A stretch of DNA of 64,000 nucleotides from Rhizobium sp. SEMIA4064 (GTDB taxonomy: Bacteria > Pseudomonadota > Alphaproteobacteria > Rhizobiales > Rhizobiaceae), in NCBI RefSeq assembly GCF_003025035.1, contig NZ_PYJN01000019.1, positions 372,001-436,000 of the forward strand, written 5' to 3'. Below the pieces are notes generated by a model that worked only from the letters and a program-made list of their open reading frames with translations, was not told the DNA's origin and ran no database searches. A program made the position numbers and the translations under genes. Of the stretch, positions 51,301 to 61,307 are shown piece by piece (the first letter of the stretch is position 1; each line of letters starts with the position of its first letter).

Positions 51301-51623
51301 GCGTCTCCGTTGCCGGCGTCCGTTACAAAGCCTGGCATCCGGCTTCGGGCCTGCATCCGGTTCTGCCGATCGACACGCCGCTGACCTTCGACATTTATGA
51401 TACGTGGTCGAAGCGTTCGATCGGCGGCTGTATCTACCATGTTGCTCATCCGGGCGGCCGCAACTATGACACCTTCCCTGTCAACGGCAATGAGGCGGAA
51501 GCGCGACGTCTTGCGCGATTTGAACCTTGGGGGCATACCGCGGGCGGCTATAATCTGCGCACAGAATCAGTGTCGGCGGAATTTCCGCTGACGCTCGATC
51601 TGAGGCGGCCGATCGGAGTTTGA
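48303..51623 (+). CDS. Transglutaminase-like protein fused to DUF2126 putative amidoligase
   Basis: Protein of 1106 residues. A bacterial transglutaminase N-terminal beta domain (about 1-90) and a transglutaminase/protease core (about 160-260) carry an intact triad: Cys180 (KGSCRDTSW), His229 ([11 protein letters not shown]) and Asp245 (LDPTSG). The remaining 800 residues, from about 290, match DUF2126, annotated as a putative amidoligase ([36 protein letters not shown]). It could cut or join peptides with the ligase half forming amide bonds; this is prediction from families. ATG 48303 begins the conserved [16 protein letters not shown]. It heads a three-gene operon, with the next gene 13 bp downstream. 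Confidence 0.9.
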   Translation: MAIKASIYHLTHYKYDNPVRLGPQIIRLKPASHSKTRVLSHSLKVTPSNHFVNLQQDPYGNYLARFVFPDPVTELKIEVDLVADMTVYNPFDFFVEEEATKWPFDYPETIRDDLSIYMEPEEPGPRLAAFLSTLDRSEQRTVDMVVGLNARLQHEIGYVIRLETGVQTPEETLEKAKGSCRDTSWLLVQVLRHLGLAARFVSGYLIQLTPDLKALDGPSGTDYDFTDLHAWAEVYLPGAGWVGLDPTSGLLTGESHIPLAATPHYRNAAPISGGYFGEAETEFDFDMKVTRVAEHPRITKPFSDESWDALNSLGEKVDTILKQDDVRLTMGGEPTFVSIDDFESDEWNTAAVGPTKREKADTLIRRLRERFAPNGFLHYGQGKWYPGESLPRWTFSLYWRRDGLPIWSNPDLIANEGRNYSVNEDDAGRLLTAIAGELDIEPDYVAPAFEDPAEWLVKEANLPDNVDPSNSKLKDPEERSRMARVFERGLTRPTGYILPIQAWNARASGRRWVSEKWHTRRGRIFLMPGDSPVGYRLPLNSLGWIPASQYPYINPMDPTIPREALPDYGADKGRPLQTAHFQPFAGQQPIMPQSIDEIGGYVRTAISVEPRDGRLCIFMPPTVSVEEYLDLVASAERAAAALNLPVHIEGYAPPQDERINVIRVAPDPGVIEVNIHPASSWKETVDITTAIYEEARASRLGTDKFMIDGRHTGTGGGNHVVVGGRNTMDSPFLRRPDLLKSLVLHWQRHPSLSYLFSGMFIGPTSQAPRIDEARHDSLYELEIALAQVPAPGRGLQPLPWLVDRLFRNLLTDVTGNTHRSEICIDKLFSPDGPTGRLGLVEFRGFEMPPNARMSLAQQLLVRALIARFWRNPIDGRFVRWGTTLHDRFMLPHHIWQDFLDVLADLRENGFDLRPEWFQAQLEFRFPFCGEVEYEGSKLELRQALEPWHVMGEEGAIGGTVRYVDSSVERLQVRFETNNPSRYTVTCNGRAVPLTPTGMSGVSVAGVRYKAWHPASGLHPVLPIDTPLTFDIYDTWSKRSIGGCIYHVAHPGGRNYDTFPVNGNEAEARRLARFEPWGHTAGGYNLRTESVSAEFPLTLDLRRPIGV

Positions 51624-51636
51624 AACGGGCATACGC

Positions 51637-54054
51637 ATGGGGAAGAAACCAGCGACGGAACGGCGTGACGAGGTAAGGGCTGGCATCGGCAACGATCCGG
51701 CCTTTGCCTATTCCGCTTTGCCCGGCGTCGCCGACGAAATGGTCGACAATACCGGGGCGGTCCGGCCGGTCTGGCAAAATCTGCTCGCCGCGCTCAGCCG
51801 CATGCCGGAAAAGGACCTTCTGGAGCGCTTCGCCCGCGCCGACCGCTATCTGCGCGACGCCGGCGTTTTCTACCGCGCCTATGGATCGACCGGCGTCAGC
51901 GAACGCAACTGGCCAATCTCCCATATTCCCGTTCTGATCGACGAGCGCGAATGGCAGACGCTCTCGGCCGGCCTGCGCCAGCGCGCCGACCTGCTCGAAG
52001 AGGTCATTGCCGATATCTACGGCGACAACAGGCTGATCAACGAAGGCTTGCTGCCGCCGGCGCTGATTGCCGCCAATCCGGAGTTCCTGCGGCCACTCGC
52101 CGGTATCAAGCCCGCGAACGGTCACTATCTCCACTTCCTCGCCTTCGAGATCGGCCGCGGTCCGGACGGCAATTGGTGGGTGCTGGCCGACCGCGCCCAG
52201 GCGCCGTCGGGCGCCGGTTTCGCGCTGGAGACCCGCGTTGCTACCACGCGCGCTTTCTCTGATATCTACGCAGAGACGAAAGTGCACCGTCTCGCATCCT
52301 TCTTCGGCGCCTTCCGCGATGCCTTGCAGGGCGTGAAGCGCGGCGCATCCGACCGCATCGCCGTCTTGACGCCGGGGCCGGCCAACGAGACCTATTACGA
52401 ACACGCCTATATTGCCCGCTACCTCGGCTTCATGTTGCTGGAAGGCGAGGACATCACCGTCGTCAACGATCAACTGATGGTGCGCACCGTCGCAGGCCTG
52501 AAGCCCATCAGCGTGCTCTGGCGCCGCCTTGACGCATCCTATGCCGACCCGCTGGAGCTCAACCAGCAATCCCATATCGGCACGCCAGGCATGGTAGAGG
52601 CGCTGAGGGCGCAGACCGTCACCATCGTCAACGGGCTCGGTTCGGGCATTCTGGAAACTCGCGCGCTTCTCGCCTTTTTGCCGACCATCTGTCGGCATCT
52701 GCGTGGCGAGGACCTGAAGCTGCCGTCGATCGCCACCTGGTGGTGCGGACAGAAGGCCGAGCGGGAGCATGTCGCCGCCCATATCGAAAAAATGGTGATC
52801 GGCCCGGCCTATTCCTGCATGCCCTTCTTCGACGACAACGGCCAGTCGGTGCTGGGCTCGACGCTGCGCACCACTGCCAAGGAGTCGATTGCAGACTGGC
52901 TAACGACGGACGGCCACAAGCTGGTCGGCCAGGAGGTCGTGACGCTCTCGACTACTCCTGCCTGGGTAAACGGCAAGCTGCTGCCGCGGCCGATGAGTTT
53001 GCGTGTCTTCGCCGCCCGCACCGAAAACGGCTGGCAGATCATGCCGGGCGGCTTTGCCCGCATCGGCAGCGGCGACGATGTGGCCGCCATTGCCATGCAG
53101 TCCGGCGGTTCCGCGGCCGATGTCTGGATCGTCTCCGACAAGCCTGTCGAGCGCCACACGCTGCTACCGACCGAAGAGACCTTCACGCGCAACATGCCCG
53201 GCAGCCTGCCGAGCCGCGCCGCCGACAATCTCTTCTGGCTCGGCCGCTATATCGAGCGCGCCGAAGGGGCCTTGCGCATCCTGCGAGCCTGGCATGGGCG
53301 CTTTGCCGAAGCGGCCGATCCCACCCAGCCGCTGCTCGCCAATGTCAGCACCTATCTGGCAGCCGTCGATATCGACACCAGGGAACCCGTACCGGAAAGC
53401 CTGCTGCGCAATATCGACAGCGCCGTCTATTCCGCCAGCAACATCCGCGACCGCTTCTCGCCGGACGGCTGGCTGGCACTGAACGATCTCGCCAAGACTG
53501 CCCGGCGCTTCAAGGAAAAGATCAAAGCCGGCGACGACGCCAGCCACGCGATGACGATTCTCCTGCGCAAGCTCGCGGGCTTTGCCGGTCTCGTGCACGA
53601 AAACATGTACCGTTTCACCGGCTGGCGCTTCCTGTCGCTCGGCCGCTATATCGAGCGTGGACTGCATATGACGCGCCTGCTCGGTTATATGTCCGGCCCT
53701 GAGGCGCCCGACGGCGCGCTCGACATGCTGCTCGAAATCGGCGACAGCGTCATGACCCATCGCCGCCGCTACAACGTCAATACCGCCCGCCTGACAGTGA
53801 CCGATCTGCTGGCGCTCGATCCGCTCAACCCGCGCTCGATTCTTTTCCAGATGAACGAGATCCATCGCGAGGTAGAGCAATTGCCGAACGCCTTCGTCAA
53901 CGGCCAGATGTCGCCCTTCTACCGCGAAGCCATGCGGCTGCATTCGGGCCTTGCCGTCATGACGCCGGAGACGATGAACGACGAGGTCTACAAGCGGCTG
54001 GAACGGGAGCTAGAATCTCTCTCCGACCTCCTCGCCCAGACCTATCTCGGATGA
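51637..54054 (+). CDS. Circularly permuted type 2 ATP-grasp protein fused to an alpha-E domain
   Basis: Protein of 805 residues. The N-terminal two thirds (about 80-500) form a circularly permuted ATP-grasp module (YRAYGSTGVSERNWPISHIP; VLTPGPANETYYEHAYIARY; NGLGSGILETRALLAFLP). The C-terminal alpha-E domain (about 520-800) begins RAADNLFWLGRYIERAEGA, a repeat also seen later as RFLSLGRYIERGLHM. In many bacteria the two domains are separate proteins. ATP-grasp enzymes join a carboxylate to an amine. The substrate is not known to me. The next start is 4 bp after its stop. Confidence 0.92.
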   Translation: MGKKPATERRDEVRAGIGNDPAFAYSALPGVADEMVDNTGAVRPVWQNLLAALSRMPEKDLLERFARADRYLRDAGVFYRAYGSTGVSERNWPISHIPVLIDEREWQTLSAGLRQRADLLEEVIADIYGDNRLINEGLLPPALIAANPEFLRPLAGIKPANGHYLHFLAFEIGRGPDGNWWVLADRAQAPSGAGFALETRVATTRAFSDIYAETKVHRLASFFGAFRDALQGVKRGASDRIAVLTPGPANETYYEHAYIARYLGFMLLEGEDITVVNDQLMVRTVAGLKPISVLWRRLDASYADPLELNQQSHIGTPGMVEALRAQTVTIVNGLGSGILETRALLAFLPTICRHLRGEDLKLPSIATWWCGQKAEREHVAAHIEKMVIGPAYSCMPFFDDNGQSVLGSTLRTTAKESIADWLTTDGHKLVGQEVVTLSTTPAWVNGKLLPRPMSLRVFAARTENGWQIMPGGFARIGSGDDVAAIAMQSGGSAADVWIVSDKPVERHTLLPTEETFTRNMPGSLPSRAADNLFWLGRYIERAEGALRILRAWHGRFAEAADPTQPLLANVSTYLAAVDIDTREPVPESLLRNIDSAVYSASNIRDRFSPDGWLALNDLAKTARRFKEKIKAGDDASHAMTILLRKLAGFAGLVHENMYRFTGWRFLSLGRYIERGLHMTRLLGYMSGPEAPDGALDMLLEIGDSVMTHRRRYNVNTARLTVTDLLALDPLNPRSILFQMNEIHREVEQLPNAFVNGQMSPFYREAMRLHSGLAVMTPETMNDEVYKRLERELESLSDLLAQTYLG

Positions 54055-54058
54055 TGTG

Positions 54059-54940
54059 ATGCTCTACGACCTGTCGCTGCACATGGGCTATATCTACGAC
54101 GTACCGGCCAGCGGCGCTCGTCATATCGTGCGGGTGCTGCCGCTGTCTCTGACCAACCGCCAGCGCTTGATTGCCGGCTCGCTGAAGGTCACCCCGCATC
54201 CGGACGAGCAGTCGAACTTCACGGATTTTTTCCAGCATCCCGCGACCTCGATCCTGGTGCGCAATCCGCATGAAAAGCTCGATATCCGCATGCAGGCGCG
54301 GGTGCAGGTGGAGAGCCAGCCGGTTTCCGCCGACTTCTCGCCCGTACTCGCCAAACTGCCGGAAGAGTTAAGCGATTGCTGGTCGATCGAGCCATCCTCA
54401 CCACATCATTTCATCGGCACAAGCCCGCGTCTGCCGGAGACGACCGAGATCACCGACTATGCCCGGCAATGGGCGACGACCGGTCTGACGGTAATGCAGA
54501 TCGCCCACGCCGTCTGCGCCCAGATCCATAAGGATTTCGTCTACGACCCCAAGGCGACGACGGTCGACACCACGCCGAAAGAGGCGTTCCGCCTGAAGCG
54601 CGGCGTCTGTCAGGATTTCACGCATGTGATGATCATCGCATTGCGCAGCCTCGGCATCCCGGCCGGCTATGTCAGCGGCTTCCTGCGCACCATTCCGCCG
54701 CCGGGCAAGGAACGCCTGGAAGGGGCCGACGCCATGCATGCCTGGGTGCGCATCTGGTGCGGTGAAACGGCGGGCTGGATCGAGCTCGATCCGACCAACA
54801 ATATCCCTGCCGGAACAGACCATATCGTCGTCGCCTACGGCCGCGACTATTCCGACGTCGCCCCTGTTATCGGCGTATTGAAGAGCTATGGAACTCAAAA
54901 GACGGTGCAAGCCGTCGACGTCATTCCATTAAAGCAGTAA
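54059..54940 (+). CDS. Transglutaminase-like domain protein
   Basis: Protein of 293 residues with the N-terminal beta domain (about 1-100) and a transglutaminase-like core. Its triad is intact: Cys184 (KRGVCQDFTHVMI), His227 (DAMHAWVRIWC) and Asp244 (ELDPTNN). No signal peptide is visible. ATG 54059 lies four bases after the ATP-grasp stop; a GTG at 54056 is in frame. Proteins of this group usually accompany cp-ATP-grasp and alpha-E proteins and are thought to act as peptidases or transamidases on the peptide product. It closes the operon. Confidence 0.9.
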   Translation: MLYDLSLHMGYIYDVPASGARHIVRVLPLSLTNRQRLIAGSLKVTPHPDEQSNFTDFFQHPATSILVRNPHEKLDIRMQARVQVESQPVSADFSPVLAKLPEELSDCWSIEPSSPHHFIGTSPRLPETTEITDYARQWATTGLTVMQIAHAVCAQIHKDFVYDPKATTVDTTPKEAFRLKRGVCQDFTHVMIIALRSLGIPAGYVSGFLRTIPPPGKERLEGADAMHAWVRIWCGETAGWIELDPTNNIPAGTDHIVVAYGRDYSDVAPVIGVLKSYGTQKTVQAVDVIPLKQ

Positions 54941-55069
54941 TTTCGAATACAACCCTAAATCGGAAATATTCGCGTCATTCGCTAAAAGTCGAATGATCAT
55001 CTCAACGCCGCCCTTAGAGTTTTCGCCCACAGTCGCAGTCCTGGGGCTTATTCTTTTTGGGCGGACGTG

Positions 55070-56317
55070 ATGATCACTTGTTCGGGCAAATTTCGTGGCA
55101 TTCAACATCTTTTGCGTGATCGTGCTGGCAATTTCGGCATATTGACCGCACTCGCTATTCCCGTCCTCGCCGCCGCTGCAGGCGTCGCGGTCGATGTTTC
55201 CAACATGGCGGTTACCAACAGCCAGCTACAGGAGGCGACCGATGCTGCGGCGCTTGCTACGGCAACGGCGCTTGCCAATGGTAGTGCGACAACATCCAAC
55301 GCTCAGCAACTGGCCGCTAACTTCGTGACCGGACAGATGTCGAACTATCTTGCCGGCGATACGAGTGCCGCCAGCGCGCTGAAGGCCGGCACCACCGCAA
55401 CAGTGACGAAGACGACCGATTCTTCGGGCAATGCCAGCTATTCCGTCGTCGTGAACGCGTCTTATGCCATGCAGGTGAACGGCATGACACGCATGCTCGG
55501 CTTCACCACGATGAACGTCGGCGCGTCGAGCAGGTCCGCCAGCGGCAACGATCCAGCGCAAACTCAAAAGAGCCCGCTGTCCATGTATTTCGTTCTCGAC
55601 CGTTCCGGCTCGATGGACGAACCAACCGACACCGTCAATGCGCAACAGCCGACGACGACCTACACATATGCCTGCACGACGACCAACTCGAAGGGCAAGA
55701 CTGTCACCAGCACCTGCACAGGTACGCAGCCCAATTACTACACGAAGATCCAATCGCTGAAGATCGCGACCGCGAACCTGGCGACGCAATTGAACACCGC
55801 CGATCCGAACAGCATGTATGTTCGCACCGGTGCCGACTCCTATAACTCCAACGCCCAGACGCCGACGGCGCTTGCCTGGGGCACCAGCGGCGTCACCCAA
55901 TATGTCAACAACCTGACGGCAAGCGGCACGACGAACTCGGCGCCCGCATTCACGGCTGCGGTGACCGCCCTCACAATGGCATCGACGACGCCTGGGCTCA
56001 CGAACGAGCAGTTGCAGCATAAAAACAAGAACGGCCAGACAAACCCGTCCACATACATCGTCTTCATGACGGACGGCGATAACAACGTGGCAAGCGCCGA
56101 CACGAACACCAAGGCTCAATGCGATATCGCACGCAACGCCGGCATCCACGTCTATACGATCGCCTTCATGGCGCCAGCAAACGGCCAAGCTCTGCTGAAG
56201 TATTGCGCAACATCAGCCGCCGATTACTTCACACCGCAGAATGCCGCAGACCTGTTCAACGCCTTCTCGTCAATTGCTACACAGGCGTCAAAGAAAATGA
56301 CGCTTCTGACCAAATAA
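55070..56317 (+). CDS. TadG-like protein with von Willebrand factor A domain
   Basis: Protein of 415 residues. The N-terminal Tad/Flp-type membrane anchor (about 18-55; RAGNFGILTALAIPVLAAAA) resembles TadE/TadG pilus proteins. A von Willebrand A domain from about 165 has the metal-binding DRSGSMD. The sequence between is Ser/Thr/Asn-rich, suggesting an exposed, extended region. No tad or cpa secretion genes are nearby, so this is an orphan. The actual start is ATG 55070, three bases after an in-frame GTG. Confidence 0.87.
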   Translation: MITCSGKFRGIQHLLRDRAGNFGILTALAIPVLAAAAGVAVDVSNMAVTNSQLQEATDAAALATATALANGSATTSNAQQLAANFVTGQMSNYLAGDTSAASALKAGTTATVTKTTDSSGNASYSVVVNASYAMQVNGMTRMLGFTTMNVGASSRSASGNDPAQTQKSPLSMYFVLDRSGSMDEPTDTVNAQQPTTTYTYACTTTNSKGKTVTSTCTGTQPNYYTKIQSLKIATANLATQLNTADPNSMYVRTGADSYNSNAQTPTALAWGTSGVTQYVNNLTASGTTNSAPAFTAAVTALTMASTTPGLTNEQLQHKNKNGQTNPSTYIVFMTDGDNNVASADTNTKAQCDIARNAGIHVYTIAFMAPANGQALLKYCATSAADYFTPQNAADLFNAFSSIATQASKKMTLLTK

Positions 56318-56318
56318 C

Positions 56319-56401
56319 AACCGGTGCGCGAAGCACCGGAAGCCACAAATAGATCGTAAAAAACGAAAGCCGCCCAGAATAATTCGGGGCGGCTTTCGCT
56401 T
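56319..56401 (+). terminator. Double hairpin terminator after the TadG-like gene
   Basis: A first stem, CCGGTGC/GCACCGG (about 56321-56340), is followed by a strong 11-bp stem, GAAAGCCGCCC (56365-56375) with GGGCGGCTTTC (56387-56397). The following GCTTG carries only a short T-run. Confidence 0.75.
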
Positions 56402-56511
56402 GTTAACTAATCCGCGGATAAGAGCCGGAAAAACAATCGGAATCAAGTCTTTTTAGCGCTTTGAGGGCGTTTGCCCGGTATTTTCGCATCTGCCTAATTC
56501 ACTTGTTGCAA

Positions 56512-56579
56512 CGCCTTTACATCGGTGCATAAACTGCTAGGTAAAGGCGATGGCAATTTGATTTATGAGGCGTAACGCC
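56512..56579. promoter_or_regulatory. Inverted repeats upstream of the glycogen operon
   Basis: CGCCTTTAC (56512-56520) and GTAAAGGCG (56541-56549) form a perfect 9-bp inverted repeat with a 20-base spacer. A shorter palindrome, GGCGT-A-ACGCC, lies at 56569-56579. Both sit within 90 bp of the glgP start, the natural place for an operator. No regulator is identified. Confidence 0.45.
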
Positions 56580-56596
56580 CTGAATATAAATCACAA

Positions 56597-59077
56597 ATGG
56601 CGAGACTTGATAGTATGAATAACTTGACCAAGGCCAATCTCCCCGTTCCGGCGCCCCGCAGTTCTCAGCCGGAAATCCTTGCGGAAGAAATCATCGAGCG
56701 CTTGACCTATCGCATCGGCAAGGATGCAAAAGTCGCCAAGCCGCACGATTGGCTGACGGCGACGATCCTCGTCATTCGCGACCGCGTCATCGACAAGTGG
56801 ATGGATTCGACCCGCAAGGTGTATGAGACCGGTGCCAAGCGCGTCTACTATCTATCTCTCGAATTCCTCATCGGCCGCCTGATGCGCGATGCCGTTTCGA
56901 ACCTCGGCCTGATGGAGGAGATCACCAATGCGCTCTCCTCACTCGGCGTCGACATCCGCGTCATCGCCGGCCTTGAGCCTGACGCAGCGCTCGGCAATGG
57001 CGGCCTTGGCCGCCTCGCCGCCTGCTTCATGGAATCCATGGCGACGGTGGATGTGCCGGCCTATGGCTACGGCATTCGTTATGTCCACGGCCTTTTCCGC
57101 CAGCAGATGGCCGACGGCTGGCAAGTTGAACTGCCAGAAACCTGGCTTGCCCACGGTAACCCTTGGGAATTCGAGCGTCAGGAAAGCGCCTACGAAATCG
57201 GCTTCGGCGGCGCCGTCGAATTCGTCAGCGGCCATGACGACCAGCCGCGCTATGTCTGGAAGCCGGCCGAGCGCGTCATCGCCGCCGCTTTCGATACGCC
57301 CGTCGTCGGCTGGCGCGCCAAGCGGGTCAACACGCTGCGCCTTTGGTCGGCACAGCCGATCGACCCGATCCTGCTCGACGCCTTCAACGCCGGCGACCAT
57401 ATCGGCGCACTCCGCGAAAGCAACAAGGCGGAAAGCCTGACCCGCGTTCTTTATCCGGCCGATGCGACGCCCGCCGGCCAGGAACTGCGTCTGCGCCAGG
57501 AATTCTTCTTCTCGTCCGCCTCGCTGCAAGACATCCTGCGCCGCCATCTGCAGCAATATGACGATCTGACCAATCTCGCCGACAAGGTCGCAATCCAACT
57601 GAACGATACCCATCCGGCCGTCTCCGTCGCCGAAATGATGCGCCTTCTGGTCGATGTTCACGGCCTCGAGTTCGACGCCGCCTGGGATATCACCCGCAAC
57701 ACCTTCGGCTACACCAACCACACGCTTCTCCCCGAAGCGCTGGAAAGCTGGCCGGTGCCGCTGTTCGAACGGCTGCTGCCCCGCCACATGCAGATCGTCT
57801 ATGCGATCAATGCCAAGATCCTGGTCGAAGCCCGCAAGGCTCGCAATTTCAGCGACGCGGAAATCCGCTCGATCTCGCTGATCGATGAAAACGGCGACCG
57901 CCGCCTGCGCATGGGCAATCTCGCCTTCGTCGGCTCGCACTCGATCAACGGCGTCTCGGCGCTCCATACCGATCTGATGAAGGTCACTGTCTTCTCCGAC
58001 CTTCACAAACTCTATCCTGATCGCATCAACAACAAGACCAACGGCATCACGCCGCGTCGCTGGCTGATGCAATGCAATCCCGGCCTGACCGGTCTCATTC
58101 GCGAAACCATCGGCGACGCGTTCCTCGACGATGCGGAGAAGCTGAAGCCGCTCGACCAGTTTGCCCGCGACAGCGCCTTCCAGGAGAAGTTCGCCGCCGT
58201 TAAACGCGCCAACAAGGTGCAGCTTTCCAATCTCGTCGCCAGCCGCATGGGCATCAAGCTCGATCCCGATGCAATGTTCGACATCCAGATCAAGCGCATC
58301 CACGAATACAAGCGCCAGCTTTTGAATATCATCGAAGCCATCGCGCTCTATGACCAGATTCGCTCGCACCCGGAACTGGACTGGCAGCCGCGCGTAAAGC
58401 TCTTCGCCGGGAAGGCGGCGCCGAGCTATCACAACGCCAAGCTGATCATCAAGCTGATCAACGATGTCGCCCGCGTCATCAATCACGACCCTTCGGTGCG
58501 CGGCCTGCTGAAGGTCGTCTTCGTGCCGAACTACAACGTTTCGCTTGCCGAGGTCATGGTTCCGGCCGCCGACCTCTCCGAGCAGATTTCGACCGCCGGC
58601 ATGGAAGCATCCGGCACCGGCAACATGAAGTTCGGCCTCAATGGCGCCCTCACCATCGGCACGCTGGACGGCGCCAACGTCGAAATGCGCGACAATGTCG
58701 GCGAAGACAACATTGTCATCTTCGGTCTGAAGGCCGACGAGGTCGCCAATCTGCGCAGCGACGGCCACAATCCCCGCGCCGTCATCGAACGTTCGCGCGA
58801 ATTGGCGCAGGCGCTTTCGGCCATCGCGTCGGGCGTCTTCTCTCCGGACGATCGCGGCCGTTATGCCGGCCTGATCGACGGCATCTACGCCCATGACTGG
58901 TTCATGGTCGCAGCCGATTTCGATGCCTACGCCGCGGCCCAGCGCGAGGTCGATGCCCTCTGGGCCAAGCCCTCCGAGTGGTATGCGAAAACAATCAACA
59001 ACACCGCTCGGATGGGCTGGTTCTCTTCCGATCGGACGATTCGTCAATACGCCAAGGAAATCTGGAGAGCCGGATGA
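56597..59077 (+). CDS. glgP: Glycogen phosphorylase
   Basis: Enzyme of 826 residues releasing glucose-1-phosphate from glycogen. The PLP-binding block EASGTGNMKFGLNGALTIG contains the cofactor Lys in GNMKF. NGGLGRLAACFMES and IQLNDTHPAVSVAEM are also intact. No N-terminal phosphorylation site of the animal type is visible. The start is 56597 or ATG 56615 (MNNLTKANLP). It opens the operon and overlaps glgB by 4 bp (ATGA). Confidence 0.96.
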   Translation: MARLDSMNNLTKANLPVPAPRSSQPEILAEEIIERLTYRIGKDAKVAKPHDWLTATILVIRDRVIDKWMDSTRKVYETGAKRVYYLSLEFLIGRLMRDAVSNLGLMEEITNALSSLGVDIRVIAGLEPDAALGNGGLGRLAACFMESMATVDVPAYGYGIRYVHGLFRQQMADGWQVELPETWLAHGNPWEFERQESAYEIGFGGAVEFVSGHDDQPRYVWKPAERVIAAAFDTPVVGWRAKRVNTLRLWSAQPIDPILLDAFNAGDHIGALRESNKAESLTRVLYPADATPAGQELRLRQEFFFSSASLQDILRRHLQQYDDLTNLADKVAIQLNDTHPAVSVAEMMRLLVDVHGLEFDAAWDITRNTFGYTNHTLLPEALESWPVPLFERLLPRHMQIVYAINAKILVEARKARNFSDAEIRSISLIDENGDRRLRMGNLAFVGSHSINGVSALHTDLMKVTVFSDLHKLYPDRINNKTNGITPRRWLMQCNPGLTGLIRETIGDAFLDDAEKLKPLDQFARDSAFQEKFAAVKRANKVQLSNLVASRMGIKLDPDAMFDIQIKRIHEYKRQLLNIIEAIALYDQIRSHPELDWQPRVKLFAGKAAPSYHNAKLIIKLINDVARVINHDPSVRGLLKVVFVPNYNVSLAEVMVPAADLSEQISTAGMEASGTGNMKFGLNGALTIGTLDGANVEMRDNVGEDNIVIFGLKADEVANLRSDGHNPRAVIERSRELAQALSAIASGVFSPDDRGRYAGLIDGIYAHDWFMVAADFDAYAAAQREVDALWAKPSEWYAKTINNTARMGWFSSDRTIRQYAKEIWRAG

Positions 59078-61281
59078 AAAAGCCGAAAAGACCCGCTGAC
59101 GGCACCGCCTTGAGGGACATTTCGGCAGACGAGATTGCTGCAATTCTCGCAGGCACACATTCCGATCCATTCGCCGTCCTCGGCGTGCATCGGACGGATG
59201 ACGGGTTCATCGCCCGTTGCTTCATTCTCGGCGCAGAAGCCGTCACAGCCACCGCGCTGGACGGCTCCGTCATCGGCGAGCTGGATTGTGTCGATCCAGC
59301 CGGGTTCTTTTCCGGCAATATCACGGTCACCAAACAACAGCCGGTACGCTATCGCGCCCGGCGCGGCGATGCCGAATGGGCGGTGACTGATCCCTATAGC
59401 TTCGGCCCGGTCCTCGGTCCGATGGACGATTACTTCGTCCGCGAGGGCACGCATCTACGCCTGTTCGACAAGTTGGGCGCCCACCCCTTGAAGCACGAGG
59501 GCGTGCAGGGCTTTCACTTTGCCGTCTGGGCGCCGAATGCGCAGCGCGTTTCGGTGGTCGGCGACTTCAACGGTTGGGACGGCCGCCGGCATGTCATGCG
59601 CTTCCGCTCCGACTCCGGCATCTGGGAAATCTTCGCGCCGGACGTTCCGGCCGGCGTCGCCTACAAGTTCGAAATCCGCGGCCATGACGGCGTGCTCTTG
59701 CCACTGAAGGCCGATCCCTTCGCCCGCCGCAGCGAACTCCGGCCGAAGACCGCCTCGGTCACCGCCAACGAAATGACCCAGGTCTGGGAAGACGCGGCAC
59801 ACCACGAACATTGGGCCAGTGTCGACAAGCGCCGCCAGCCGATCTCGATCTACGAGGTGCATGCCGGCTCCTGGCAGCGCCGCGATGATGGCACGATGCT
59901 CTCCTGGGACGAGCTTGCCTCGCGCCTCATTCCCTATTGCGTCGACATGGGCTTCACCCATATCGAATTCCTGCCGATCACCGAACACCCCTACGATCCG
60001 TCCTGGGGCTATCAGACCACCGGCCTCTACGCGCCGACGGCCCGCTTCGGCGAACCGGAAGGCTTGGCTCGTTTCGTCAACGGCTGTCACAAGGTCGGCA
60101 TCGGCGTCATCCTCGATTGGGTTCCGGCGCATTTTCCGACCGACGAACACGGCCTGGGCTGGTTCGACGGCACCGCGCTTTACGAGCACGAAGATCCGCG
60201 CAAGGGCTTTCATCCAGACTGGAACACGGCGATCTACAATTTCGGCCGCACCGAAGTTCTCGCCTTCCTGCAGAACAACGCGCTCTATTGGGCCGAGAAA
60301 TTTCATCTCGACGGCGTGCGCGTCGATGCCGTCGCCTCGATGCTCTATCTCGACTATTCCCGCAAGCACGGCGAATGGATTCCGAACGAATATGGCGGCA
60401 ACGAGAACCTGGAGGCGGTTCGCTTCCTGCAATCGATGAACACCAGGCTCTATGGTTCGCACCCGGGCGTGATGACCATCGCGGAGGAATCGACCTCCTG
60501 GCCGAAAGTATCGCAGCCGGTCCACGAAGGCGGCCTCGGCTTCGGCTTCAAGTGGAATATGGGCTTCATGCACGACACGCTGAGCTATCTCGCCCGCGAG
60601 CCCGTGCACCGCAGATATCACCATAACGAGCTGACGTTCGGCCTGATCTACGCCTTCTCCGAAAATTTCGTGCTGCCGCTCTCCCATGACGAAGTGGTGC
60701 ACGGCAAGGGTTCGCTGATCGCCAAGATGGCGGGTGACGACTGGCAGAAATTTGCCAACCTGCGCGCCTACTACGCCTTCATGTGGGGCTATCCCGGCAA
60801 GAAGCTGTTGTTCATGGGCCAGGAATTCGCGCAATGGAGCGAGTGGAGCGAAGCCCGTGCACTGGATTGGAATCTCCTGCAATACCGCATGCATGAAGGC
60901 ATGCGACGCCTCGTGCGTGATCTCAACTTCACCTATCGCAGCAAACCGGCATTGCATGCCCGGGACTGCGAAGGCGAAGGTTTCGAATGGTTGATCGTCG
61001 ATGACTTCGAGAATTCGGTCTTCGCCTGGCTGCGCAAGGCGCCCGGCGAGAAGCCGGTCGCGGTCATCACCAACTTCACGCCAGTTTATCGTGAGAATTA
61101 CACCTTGCGCTTGCCAGCAGAGGGGCGGTGGCGCGAGATATTGAATACCGATGCCGACATTTACGGCGGCAGCGGCAAGGGTAATGGCGGGCGTGTACAG
61201 GCCGTCAGTGCGGGCGGGGGCATACAAGCGACGATAACGCTACCTCCACTGGCGACGATCATGCTTGAGCCGGAATTCTGA
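59074..61281 (+). CDS. glgB: 1,4-alpha-glucan branching enzyme
   Basis: GH13 enzyme of 735 residues: an N-terminal beta-sandwich pair (about 20-230; [20 protein letters not shown]), a catalytic barrel (about 240-620) and a C-terminal beta domain. The nucleophile Asp is in [10 protein letters not shown], the acid/base Glu in TIAEEST and the third Asp in LSHDEV. It transfers 1,4-glucan chains to 1,6 positions. ATG 59074 overlaps the glgP stop (ATGA), favouring coupled translation, and is preferred to the longer frame from 58978. Confidence 0.95.
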   Translation: MKKPKRPADGTALRDISADEIAAILAGTHSDPFAVLGVHRTDDGFIARCFILGAEAVTATALDGSVIGELDCVDPAGFFSGNITVTKQQPVRYRARRGDAEWAVTDPYSFGPVLGPMDDYFVREGTHLRLFDKLGAHPLKHEGVQGFHFAVWAPNAQRVSVVGDFNGWDGRRHVMRFRSDSGIWEIFAPDVPAGVAYKFEIRGHDGVLLPLKADPFARRSELRPKTASVTANEMTQVWEDAAHHEHWASVDKRRQPISIYEVHAGSWQRRDDGTMLSWDELASRLIPYCVDMGFTHIEFLPITEHPYDPSWGYQTTGLYAPTARFGEPEGLARFVNGCHKVGIGVILDWVPAHFPTDEHGLGWFDGTALYEHEDPRKGFHPDWNTAIYNFGRTEVLAFLQNNALYWAEKFHLDGVRVDAVASMLYLDYSRKHGEWIPNEYGGNENLEAVRFLQSMNTRLYGSHPGVMTIAEESTSWPKVSQPVHEGGLGFGFKWNMGFMHDTLSYLAREPVHRRYHHNELTFGLIYAFSENFVLPLSHDEVVHGKGSLIAKMAGDDWQKFANLRAYYAFMWGYPGKKLLFMGQEFAQWSEWSEARALDWNLLQYRMHEGMRRLVRDLNFTYRSKPALHARDCEGEGFEWLIVDDFENSVFAWLRKAPGEKPVAVITNFTPVYRENYTLRLPAEGRWREILNTDADIYGGSGKGNGGRVQAVSAGGGIQATITLPPLATIMLEPEF

Positions 61282-61307
61282 GATCATCACAGACAGGGAG
61301 GAATGAA

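Noticed and set aside
56939..59170. A 743-residue minus-strand open frame over glgP
   Set aside because: It is a long shadow of glycogen phosphorylase, with no recognisable family and no ribosome site.
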